From Cyanobacteria bacterium T3Sed10_344R1 (GTDB lineage Bacteria; Cyanobacteriota; Cyanobacteriia; Phormidesmidales; Phormidesmidaceae), in the NCBI GenBank assembly GCA_003566335.1, contig PXDR01000110.1:1-5053 (forward strand): a DNA stretch of 5,053 nt, given 5' to 3'. A program made the position numbers and the translations under genes. The notes below the pieces were generated by a model. The model saw nothing but the letters and a program-made list of their open reading frames with translations, did not search any database and had not been told where the DNA came from. Positions 1 through 4,886 of this stretch are shown here, one piece after another; positions within the stretch are counted from its first letter, which is position 1, and every line of letters starts with the position of its first letter.

Positions 1-159
1 AATGGTTTTAATCACCACCGACTGCCCCAAGTAATGGTGCATGGCTCGATAGGTGATGCCAAACCCGCCTTGGCCCAGGGTCGCTTCTAGGGTGTACTTC
101 CCTGCCTGAAGCGACTTGCCAATCCAGGGATTAAGGCTGGTTTTAGAAGGCATAGACAT
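1..159 (-). CDS. Serine/threonine protein kinase, N-terminal fragment (runs off left edge)
   Basis: Only the first 53 residues are in the window. After a short N-terminus (MSMPSKTSLNPWIGKSL) comes the start of a eukaryotic-type (Hanks) kinase domain. It shows the glycine-rich ATP loop GQGGFGITY at residues 29-37, then VVIKT, in which Lys51 is the expected ATP-anchoring lysine of the VAIK motif. The lead-in 'AGKYTLEATLGQGGFG' is typical of the large cyanobacterial PKN-like kinases. Those proteins usually continue into a variable C-terminal sensor or repeat region, which cannot be seen here. The start is taken at position 159; a second in-frame ATG lies two codons later (153). No convincing Shine-Dalgarno sequence precedes either. 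The gene diverges from the repeat-protein gene at 478. Kinase identity is secure; its substrate and the rest of its architecture are unknown. Confidence 0.88.
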   Translation of the reverse strand, partial: MSMPSKTSLNPWIGKSLQAGKYTLEATLGQGGFGITYRAMHHYLGQSVVIKTI

Positions 160-268
160 GGGGTAAGCCGGAGGCAGATAAAGGCATGGGGTCGAGAAGA
201 CTTCGCCAAAAATGTCGTCCACCCTGCTTCAAGGCAGACCGGGGGATCAAGGGGGAGTAATGGCTGAA

Positions 269-274
269 ATTATG
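269..274 (-). promoter_or_regulatory. Candidate -10 box for the kinase gene
   Basis: The minus strand reads CATAAT here (5 of 6 matches to TATAAT), about 110 nt upstream of the kinase start. A partial -35 match, TTTACG (minus strand, 295-290), sits 15 nt upstream, which is shorter than the usual 16-18. It is a pattern match only. Confidence 0.3.
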
Positions 275-284
275 ACTGTGATTA

Positions 285-297
285 AGTTTCGTAAACT
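285..297. promoter_or_regulatory. Palindrome AGTTT-CGT-AAACT, possible operator
   Basis: This is a perfect 5-bp inverted repeat with a 3-nt centre. It lies between the two divergent candidate -10 boxes and overlaps the expected -35 zone of both (centre about 20 bp from the leftward box and 30 bp from the rightward box). The position suits a regulator acting on both genes, but no factor is known to me for this exact sequence and a short palindrome can occur by chance. Confidence 0.3.
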
Positions 298-323
298 GAA
301 TCACTCAGGTTTTCACCTATAAT
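296..323 (+). promoter_or_regulatory. Candidate promoter for the repeat-protein gene
   Basis: A perfect TATAAT lies at 318-323. The best -35 match, CTGAAT at 296-301, is weak (3 of 6) with a 16-nt spacer. Transcription would start near 330, giving a leader of nearly 150 nt before the ATG at 478. The strong -10 with a poor -35 would fit an activated promoter or one relying on the adjacent palindrome. Confidence 0.45.
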
Positions 324-431
324 ATTTCCTTAAGTATTGGATGGGAAATCAGCGCCTTCCCGAGAGCTATTTCGGCAAGCCTGCTTCTAATCCTCCATAT
401 TAATCAACCGGTTACAACTCCATTTTGAATG

Positions 432-452
432 GTTCTGGGCAGCGCCCAGGAC
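432..452 (+). promoter_or_regulatory. Leader hairpin upstream of the repeat-protein gene
   Basis: Positions 432-440 pair with 444-452 around a 3-nt loop (AGC). The stem has 9 bp, including one G-T wobble and the GC-rich core CTGGGC/GCCCAG. No T-run follows, so it is not an intrinsic terminator. It ends 25 nt before the ATG and 13 nt before the weak ribosome-binding sequence AGGGA (466-470). It could affect mRNA stability or translation. Confidence 0.5.
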
Positions 453-477
453 AGCTGAACACCCTAGGGATTCACCC

Positions 478-885
478 ATGAGCAGCAATACGACCACTAA
501 CGGGCAATCCACTGAAAGTACTGCCAAGGCTGATGCCAAACCAACTGCAGCTGCTAAAGCTGAAAAGGGAGGCTTGGCAAAGGCAGAAAGTCAGGCCATT
601 GTCTTGGAAGACAAGACTCGGCTGATTATGTCCAACACCTTGCCGAATAATCGCCCAATTACCGCCCTAGATCCCCGCGTTATCGGCACACTGACGATCT
701 CGGGCAGCCGACCAATCGGGGCGAACAGCTTTGAAATCTCTACAATGGATACGCTGCCAGGACACCGACCCATTGCGGTTAGTTCCCTGGACATCTACAG
801 CAAAGACATGCTGCCTGGTCAGCGACCCATTGCCTCTAATGACATCGACGAAGATGCTGGGGCTTTGATGGGTTATCTAGACTAA
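478..885 (+). CDS. Conserved-looking hypothetical protein with four 19-residue RPI repeats
   Basis: I do not recognise a named family. The 135-residue product has three parts. Residues 1-38 are low-complexity and rich in Ala, Lys, Thr and Ser, and are probably disordered. Residues 53-128 contain four tandem 19-residue units. Residues 124-135 form an acidic tail ending MGYLD. Arg-Pro-Ile recurs at residues 59, 78, 97 and 116, exactly 19 apart, in the frame (L/I)(P/S)(G/N)xRPI. Hydrophobic residues 5 and 7 positions after Ile suggest a short beta strand per unit. There is no signal peptide, membrane segment or cysteine. A weak AGGGA sits 7 nt before the ATG. The gene stands alone, with its own candidate promoter and a strong terminator, divergent from a Ser/Thr kinase. 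The regular coding repeat and well-placed terminator argue that it is real. A binding or scaffold role is inference; a repeated-core peptide precursor is less likely, since no modifying enzyme is nearby. Confidence 0.85.
   Translation: MSSNTTTNGQSTESTAKADAKPTAAAKAEKGGLAKAESQAIVLEDKTRLIMSNTLPNNRPITALDPRVIGTLTISGSRPIGANSFEISTMDTLPGHRPIAVSSLDIYSKDMLPGQRPIASNDIDEDAGALMGYLD
634..861 (+). repeat. Four tandem 57-bp coding repeats
   Basis: The units are 634-690, 691-747, 748-804 and 805-861, each 57 bp (19 codons) with no indels. The Arg-Pro-Ile codons fall at 652, 709, 766 and 823. Units 3 and 4 are the closest at DNA level: 20 of 23 bases match between 754-776 and 811-833. Units 1 and 2 have diverged in codons while keeping RPI. 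This suggests old duplications under protein-level constraint plus one younger copy. Confidence 0.85.
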
Positions 886-891
886 CCGACG

Positions 892-907
892 AACGCCTTT
901 TGGCGTT
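892..907 (+). other. Short hairpin just after the repeat-protein stop codon
   Basis: AACGCC and GGCGTT pair around a TTTT loop, a 6-bp stem starting 7 nt after the TAA. No U-tract follows, so it is not a terminator by itself. It may protect the mRNA 3' end upstream of the true terminator at 918-954. Confidence 0.4.
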
Positions 908-917
908 AGGTTCCACT

Positions 918-954
918 AAAAAAGCGACCCCGATTATATTGGGGTCGCTTTTTT
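918..954. terminator. Bidirectional intrinsic terminator
   Basis: AAAAAAGCGACCCC (918-931) pairs perfectly with GGGGTCGCTTTTTT (941-954) around a 9-nt loop. The GC-rich 8-bp core is flanked by A6 and T6, so a T-run follows the stem on both strands. It lies between the convergent repeat-protein gene (stop at 885) and rpmA (minus-strand stop at 1046) and can end both transcripts. Confidence 0.93.
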
Positions 955-997
955 AATGGGATTTTCGGCTGACGCTTAGCCTGGCTTCTAACGTCGG

Positions 998-1027
998 GGG
1001 AAAGACCGTAAAACAGTTGGCTTTCCC
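998..1027 (-). other. Inverted repeat in the rpmA 3' region
   Basis: GGGAAAG (998-1004) and CTTTCCC (1021-1027) form a perfect 7-bp stem with a 16-nt loop, about 20 nt after the rpmA stop. No T-run follows on the minus strand, so it is not a classic terminator. It may be a 3' stabilising structure or chance. Confidence 0.25.
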
Positions 1028-1045
1028 ACAGATCGTTGTTGCTGC

Positions 1046-1318
1046 CTAGACCGTTGCTGCAACCGGAGAGGGGTAAACGCTGATTTTCTTGCCGCTCTTG
1101 CCGCGACGCTCGAAGGTGACGACGCCGTCTAGCAGCGCAAACAGGGTGTCATCGCTGCCACGACCGACGTTGTTGCCGGGGTGGAACTTGGTGCCGCGCT
1201 GACGCACGATGATGCTGCCAGCTGTGACAACTTGGCCGCCATAGCGCTTGACGCCCAAGCGCTGAGAATTAGAGTCGCGACCGTTACGGGTACTGCCCGT
1301 TCCTTTCTTGTGAGCCAT
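1046..1318 (-). CDS. rpmA: 50S ribosomal protein L27
   Basis: The 90-residue product is a full-length bacterial L27. It begins MAHKKGTGSTRNGRDSNSQR, the conserved N-terminus that reaches toward the peptidyl transferase centre and contacts tRNA ends. The conserved core follows: GVKRYGGQ, GSIIVRQRGTKFHPG and NVGRGSDDTLFAL. The start follows Met-Ala-His directly, so there is no Firmicutes-type cleavable N-terminal extension. A strong GGAGGT (minus strand, 1333-1328) lies 9 nt before the ATG. The gene is 60 nt downstream of rplU and is probably cotranscribed; L21 and L27 are neighbours in the 50S subunit and their genes are paired in most bacteria. Transcription should end at the terminator at 954-918. 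The last residues (SPVAATV) are a short variable tail. Confidence 0.98.
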   Translation of the reverse strand: MAHKKGTGSTRNGRDSNSQRLGVKRYGGQVVTAGSIIVRQRGTKFHPGNNVGRGSDDTLFALLDGVVTFERRGKSGKKISVYPSPVAATV

Positions 1319-1378
1319 GATGAATTGACCTCCGGGGGGTTAGATAAAAACTAGGGCAAGGCGATAGCGCCCGTTGCT

Positions 1379-1777
1379 CTACGCGTCCGCCGTCTCTGGG
1401 GCGGCATCTGCAGTCTCGGCTGGGGCTGGGGATGCCTCAGCGACATCGCCAATGGTTTTGCTGCCCACCGTAATGCCGTTGATCATAACCCGAGTCAAGT
1501 CTTGGCGGTGACCTTGCTTCTTACGGGTCTTTTTCTTGGGCTGCATTTTGTAGACGATGATTTTGCGACCCCGGAGGTGGCGCAGCACCGTGCCAGAAAC
1601 GCTGGCTCCAGAAATCGTCGGTTGACCGATGGTGACGTTTCCGTCGTCTTCAACCAGCAGTACCTTGTCAAAGGTGACTGAACCGTCTTCGTCAATCGCT
1701 AGACGGTTTAGATCGTAGAAGCGACCGGGTTCAACCCGTAGCTGGGTGCCGCTTGCTTCAATAATTGCGTATGCCAT
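1379..1777 (-). CDS. rplU: 50S ribosomal protein L21
   Basis: The 132-residue product is L21, a 23S rRNA-binding protein of the large subunit. It starts MAYAIIEASGTQLRVEPGRF, the conserved L21 N-terminus. The basic signature region KKKTRKKQGHRQDLT lies at about residues 81-95. The start is set at 1777: an upstream in-frame ATG at 1834 would add 19 residues with no L21 likeness, and GGAG at 1786-1783 is correctly spaced for 1777 only. The core ends near residue 110. Beyond it is an Ala/Pro/Glu-rich acidic tail (DVAEASPAPAETADAAPETA...) of about 22 residues; the usual bacterial L21 has roughly 100-105 residues in total. Acidic tails of this sort on L21 are plausible in cyanobacteria and are probably disordered. 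First gene of the rplU-rpmA operon. Confidence 0.97.
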   Translation of the reverse strand: MAYAIIEASGTQLRVEPGRFYDLNRLAIDEDGSVTFDKVLLVEDDGNVTIGQPTISGASVSGTVLRHLRGRKIIVYKMQPKKKTRKKQGHRQDLTRVMINGITVGSKTIGDVAEASPAPAETADAAPETADA

Positions 1778-1782
1778 GACTT

Positions 1783-1788
1783 CTCCAC
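1783..1788 (-). promoter_or_regulatory. Ribosome binding site that fixes the rplU start
   Basis: The minus strand reads GTGGAGAAGTC then ATG (ATG at 1777-1775). The GGAG core at 1786-1783 lies 5 nt from the start codon. The alternative upstream ATG at 1834 lacks a comparable site, which supports the shorter protein. Confidence 0.7.
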
Positions 1789-1895
1789 ATAGTTGCGCCG
1801 TACAGGTAGTGGCCGGGGAATTCGCCTGACTCACCTTTGCAGTGACCTGATCCGAGCTGGATTGGGCTGGTTCGCTACTTCACAGCCAGTTAACC

Positions 1896-1925
1896 ATCAT
1901 CCCTAACTTGATTTGATTCTGTCAA
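1896..1925 (-). promoter_or_regulatory. Candidate promoter for the rplU-rpmA operon
   Basis: On the minus strand a perfect TTGACA (1925-1920) is followed, after an 18-nt spacer, by GATGAT (1901-1896; 4 of 6 to TATAAT). Transcription would begin near 1890, leaving a leader of about 110 nt before the L21 start. The spacer is one longer than ideal and the -10 is imperfect. Confidence 0.42.
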
Positions 1926-1956
1926 GGGCTGATATCAAGCTCTTCAACCTGGAACT

Positions 1957-1962
1957 TATAAA
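1957..1962 (+). promoter_or_regulatory. Candidate -10 box for the carboxypeptidase gene
   Basis: TATAAA (5 of 6 to consensus) lies about 113 nt before the ATG at 2076, in the region shared with the divergent rplU promoter. No good -35 was found at the proper distance; ATCAAG near 1934 is poor. Confidence 0.3.
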
Positions 1963-2075
1963 AGTCAAGCGGATGGAAAGAGAATGCCGGAGATACCTTG
2001 GCAAACGGGTTGTCTTAGCTATGCTGGTCTAGCTGTTGTTGACTGTAACCGGACTTATCTTCCGGGTGATCCCTC

Positions 2076-2945
2076 ATGGCAGAACGCTCCCAAACTGATC
2101 CCCGTTTTACTGATGACATTCCTGAGGCACGCCGAGAAAGCCTGCAGGTTTCGTCGGGTCAACCCTGGTGGAAGTGGCTAAAGCGCTGGCTTGGCTTTGG
2201 GCTGTTGGGGCTGCTGGGAGTGGGGTTGGCTATCGGTGGCCTGATTTGGATGCCGCAGTTGCTGGCTGGTCGCGATGGGGCTGACCCTGGTTTGAATCAA
2301 GCTGAGTCGGTTGAGTCTGGCACCGGGCGCGCTCAGGTGGATGGTGAAGGGAACGACTTGACTGAGAGCGATCGCAACGATCGTCAAGAGTCGGCCAGTC
2401 TTGACCCTGAACGGCGGCTGTTGAATCATCGGGCCTATGTTGAGGCTCCCTTAGACAGTCTGGTGGCGGTGACGGCTGATGGGTTGGTGACGCTGCGCCA
2501 GCCTGCGGCAAATCAACTGCGGGCTCTAATAGCTCAGGCTCGACAGGCAGGGGTGATGCTGCGGGCTGTGTCGGGATTTCGCTCGATTGAGGATCAACGC
2601 TATCTGTTTTTTGAGGTGAAGGCGGAGCGGGGGGAGTCCCCCACCCGACGGGCTGAGGTGAGTGCTCCCCCTGGCTATAGTGAGCACCATACGGGCTATG
2701 CGGTGGATTTGGCGGATGCGAATCAGCCAGATACGGATCTTGATGAGTCTTTTGACGGGACGCCTGCGTTTGGCTGGCTGAGCCAAAATGCAGCGTTTTA
2801 CGGCTTTGAGCTGTCTTTCCCAGAGGGGAATGAACAGGGGGGGAGCTATGAACCCTGGCATTGGCGGTTTGTGGGAGATCAGACCAGCTTGGAGACGTTT
2901 TACGGCGATGGGGCAGATGCGGCTGATACTGGGCTGGAGCAGTGA
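2076..2945 (+). CDS. Membrane-anchored D-alanyl-D-alanine carboxypeptidase, VanY/M15B family
   Basis: This zinc D,D-carboxypeptidase should remove the terminal D-Ala from peptidoglycan stem peptides. The 289-residue product has a cytoplasmic N-terminus (1-33), one hydrophobic segment (about 39-59, GFGLLGLLGVGLAIGGLIWM) and an acidic, probably disordered linker (65-112). The catalytic domain spans about 115-275. Motifs seen are SGFRS (166-170), SEHHTGYAVD (202-211; zinc ligands His204 and Asp211) and EPWHWR (259-264; catalytic Glu259 and third zinc ligand His262), so the M15B site is complete. The basic WKWLKR before the membrane segment suggests an uncleaved anchor with the enzyme outside the plasma membrane. 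The ATG at 2076 has only a weak ribosome site. It diverges from rplU; a peptidase gene follows 110 bp downstream. No vancomycin-resistance genes accompany it, so a role in ordinary wall maturation is inferred. Confidence 0.93.
   Translation: MAERSQTDPRFTDDIPEARRESLQVSSGQPWWKWLKRWLGFGLLGLLGVGLAIGGLIWMPQLLAGRDGADPGLNQAESVESGTGRAQVDGEGNDLTESDRNDRQESASLDPERRLLNHRAYVEAPLDSLVAVTADGLVTLRQPAANQLRALIAQARQAGVMLRAVSGFRSIEDQRYLFFEVKAERGESPTRRAEVSAPPGYSEHHTGYAVDLADANQPDTDLDESFDGTPAFGWLSQNAAFYGFELSFPEGNEQGGSYEPWHWRFVGDQTSLETFYGDGADAADTGLEQ
2368..2375. repeat. HIP1 octamer GCGATCGC (one of four)
   Basis: This palindrome also occurs at 3155-3162, 4075-4082 and 4244-4251, all within coding sequence. It is over-represented in many cyanobacterial genomes, and four copies in 5 kb is far above the chance rate of about one per 65 kb. 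It serves here as a lineage marker. Confidence 0.9.
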
Positions 2946-3006
2946 CGATGCCTGGGGATCTGTCTCAAATTTGGCTCCAAGGATCTGCATGACGAAGATC
3001 TGGCTG

Positions 3007-3029
3007 AAAAAAATAGCCCTGGTAGGCTA
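3007..3029 (-). terminator. Possible minus-strand intrinsic terminator before the peptidase gene
   Basis: TAGCC (3014-3018) and GGCTA (3025-3029) form a 5-bp stem with a 6-nt loop, and 3007-3013 is A7. Read on the minus strand this is a hairpin followed directly by seven T. On the plus strand no T-run follows, so it should not stop the carboxypeptidase transcript. The stem is short, so efficiency is uncertain. It would end any leftward transcript running through the peptidase gene from the cyclase gene. Confidence 0.4.
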
Positions 3030-3055
3030 AAGAAGACGCCTTATCGGAGCTGGAT

Positions 3056-3769
3056 ATGAACCCCATCACCCTGAATTTGGTGGCCATTGGCATTTTCTCG
3101 ATTACCATGCTGAGCCTGGTGGGGCCGTTGATTCAGCTGTCGCCAGCGGTGCCTGCGATCGCAACGGCAACGATTCTGGTCGGCTTTACCCTGGATCGTT
3201 TCGGCTGGAATGGTCGAGGGGGCACCCTGTTGGTCAGTGGGCTGGCGCGGCTGTCCCCGGACTATCGCCAGCGAGTACTGCACCATGAGGCGGGCCACTT
3301 CTTGGTGGCGTATCTGCTGGATCTGCCGATCGCAGCCTATGCCCTGAGTCCTTGGGACGCCTGGCGACAGCAGTTGCCTGGGGCTGGGGGTGTGGTGGTT
3401 GACAGCCTTAATGACTTGCCCCAAGCTCCGGTCGAGTTGACCCAGCGGGTTAACCACTATTGCCAGCTTTGGATGGCGGGCATTGCGGCGGAAGAATTGC
3501 TCTATGACTCGTCTCAGGGGGGTGAAGATGACCGGCTGCAGCTGCGGCAATTTTGGCAAAAACTTGATCAGCCTGCGTCTGAAGGGCAGTTGAAGGAGCG
3601 ATGGGCCTTGCTACAGGCGCGGACGCTGATTGAAGCTCAGCGCCCTGCCTACGATGCCCTAGTGGCAGCGATGGCGGAACGGTTGCCGGTGGCGGCGTGC
3701 TGTCAGGCGATTGATCAGCATCGTCAGCTTAATTCTGCTTCTTCAACTGCCGGATCGGTGACGACCTGA
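3056..3769 (+). CDS. Membrane protein with FtsH-like (M41-type) zinc peptidase domain, no AAA module
   Basis: The 237-residue product begins with two hydrophobic stretches (about 7-27 and 31-46), probably membrane segments. The HEXXH motif is in LHHEAGHFLVAYLL: ligands His77 and His81, catalytic Glu78. Downstream, AGIAAEELLYDSSQGGEDDR (142-160) resembles the FtsH region that supplies the third zinc ligand; Asp159 lines up best, with Asp158 as the alternative. FtsH itself carries an AAA ATPase before this domain and is about 600 residues long; here the ATPase is absent, so the protein cannot unfold substrates alone. The helical 165-220 region matches the rest of an M41-like fold. GGAG lies 6 nt before the ATG. 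The last 46 bp overlap the convergent cyclase gene. Stand-alone proteins of this type are annotated in cyanobacteria and plastids mostly as hypothetical; substrate and partner are unknown. Confidence 0.8.
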   Translation: MNPITLNLVAIGIFSITMLSLVGPLIQLSPAVPAIATATILVGFTLDRFGWNGRGGTLLVSGLARLSPDYRQRVLHHEAGHFLVAYLLDLPIAAYALSPWDAWRQQLPGAGGVVVDSLNDLPQAPVELTQRVNHYCQLWMAGIAAEELLYDSSQGGEDDRLQLRQFWQKLDQPASEGQLKERWALLQARTLIEAQRPAYDALVAAMAERLPVAACCQAIDQHRQLNSASSTAGSVTT

Positions 3770-4728
3770 TTGCGACCGTGTTCTTTGGCCCGTAGCAAGT
3801 TGTGGTCGGCCCGGTCGAGCAGGCTCAGTCCTTTGGGATCATCCTCGGGTTCTAAGCTGGCGATGCCAATGCTCACGGTGAGGTCAAGGGACAGGGTGTC
3901 GTTGATCTGAAAGGGCTGGTTGCCGATGAGCTGGCAGAACCGTTTGCCGATGGCGAGGGCTTCGGCTGCGTTGGTGTGGGACAGCAGCACTACGAACTCT
4001 TCGCCGCCATAGCGAAATGGGGTATCTGAAAATCGGGTGTTGTGGCGCAGTCGGTCGGCAACTAAATGCAGGGCGCGATCGCCCACGAGATGCCCGTAGG
4101 TGTCGTTGACAACTTTGAAATAGTCAATGTCCACCATCATCAGGCTCAGATTGCTGTGGTGGCTACGGGTGGCTTTGACCAGTCGCGGTAGTTCCCAGTC
4201 GAAGGCGCGGCGATTACTGAGTTGGGTTAGGGGATCAACCAATGCGATCGCAGACAGCAGTTCATTGGCCCGGGTTAAATCCCGCGCCACCTTCACCCGC
4301 CTTAGCCCTGCTCTGAGCTGGGCTCTAAGCAAGTTAGCCTGGGCGATTCCCCAATCGGCAGATTGGGGATGGGACAGCTGTAGATAAGCATCAGCACCAG
4401 CCTCTAGCGCCTCAGCCCATTGCTGGTTCAGCTCACGGGGTTGGTGGGGAACCAATTCGTCTGACTTGTTGACCGCCTCGTCCGTCGAAAGAATAATGCA
4501 GTAAACCCAAGCGAGCTGACGATTTTGACGGATCCATTGGCAGAGCGGCCCATTATCTGGGTGGTTTGCTTCCATCAGCACGATTTCTGAAGATTGAGCC
4601 TGGAGCGCTGCCTGGGCTAGCTCTGGCGTCATGACTGATGTAACCGTCAGCTCTGCGATGGCAGAGAGCTGAGGTTTAAAACTATCTGTAAAATTGTCCT
4701 TGCCAACTAGTAAGACTGAAGCACTCAT
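3724..4728 (-). CDS. Diguanylate cyclase with degenerate receiver domain (GGDEF protein)
   Basis: The C-terminal GGDEF domain (about 158-325) should make cyclic di-GMP from two GTP. Visible motifs are DPLTQLSNRRAF (165-176), the metal-binding VDIDYFKVVND (199-209, Asp200), the active-site loop GGEEF (241-245) and VSIGIA (285-290). RFSD (232-235), five residues before GGEEF, is a proper RxxD inhibitory site. Residues 1-125 look like a CheY-type receiver (strand VLLVG; LMEANHPDNGP; GADAYLQLSHP), but the acidic pair is gone (GKD), Glu53 stands where the phospho-acceptor Asp is expected, and the usual KP lysine is missing. Residues 128-160 are a helical linker, probably a coiled coil for dimerisation. 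The start at 4728 has no clear Shine-Dalgarno sequence. The 3' end overlaps the convergent peptidase gene. Catalytic activity is likely; phosphorylation control is not. Confidence 0.93.
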   Translation of the reverse strand: MSASVLLVGKDNFTDSFKPQLSAIAELTVTSVMTPELAQAALQAQSSEIVLMEANHPDNGPLCQWIRQNRQLAWVYCIILSTDEAVNKSDELVPHQPRELNQQWAEALEAGADAYLQLSHPQSADWGIAQANLLRAQLRAGLRRVKVARDLTRANELLSAIALVDPLTQLSNRRAFDWELPRLVKATRSHHSNLSLMMVDIDYFKVVNDTYGHLVGDRALHLVADRLRHNTRFSDTPFRYGGEEFVVLLSHTNAAEALAIGKRFCQLIGNQPFQINDTLSLDLTVSIGIASLEPEDDPKGLSLLDRADHNLLRAKEHGRNQVVTDPAVEEAELS

Positions 4729-4886
4729 CAGGCAGTGTCATCGGAAACAGAGGAACCCTAGAAAGATGAACCTTGGAGCCACGGCCTAACAATCTTAATG
4801 CCAGTGCCAGTCTGGAGGCTGCTGGTAGAAATGGAGTGAGGCTATACCTAAAATTGAGCCGTCCGTCTTGCCCTGCCTTCAACTCC

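Larger units (their letters stand above)
160..477. other. Divergent intergenic region between kinase and repeat-protein genes
   Basis: No ORF in these 318 bp looks like a gene. The stretch holds candidate -10 boxes for both directions, a 13-bp palindrome between them, and a strong hairpin just before the start of the rightward gene (each listed separately). The segment 240-256 is a purine-rich run with GGGGGA twice; it would lie in the leader of the kinase transcript as a pyrimidine tract. Confidence 0.6.

Noticed and set aside
1778..1834. N-terminal extension of L21 from the upstream ATG at 1834
   Set aside because: The 19 added residues do not resemble L21, and the ribosome site fits the ATG at 1777.
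1984..2181. 65-codon plus-strand reading frame overlapping the carboxypeptidase start
   Set aside because: Its product resembles nothing recognisable, and its second half is the carboxypeptidase gene read in another frame.
2630..2642. GGGGG-AGT-CCCCC hairpin
   Set aside because: It lies inside the carboxypeptidase coding sequence with no T-run and is explained by the codons for Gly-Glu-Ser-Pro.
2526..2990. 154-codon minus-strand frame opposite the carboxypeptidase gene
   Set aside because: Antisense shadow with no recognisable motif; the plus strand carries complete M15B motifs.
2948..2992. 14-codon frame starting just after the carboxypeptidase stop
   Set aside because: Too short, with no ribosome site; probably chance.
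2957..3002. GATCTG three times between the two peptidase genes (2957, 2982, 2997)
   Set aside because: Irregular spacing (25 and 15) and a short unit; not distinguishable from chance.
3041..3559. 172-codon minus-strand frame inside the peptidase gene
   Set aside because: Arg/Gln/Pro-rich composition typical of the antisense of a GC-rich gene; the plus-strand frame has a clear HEAGH domain.
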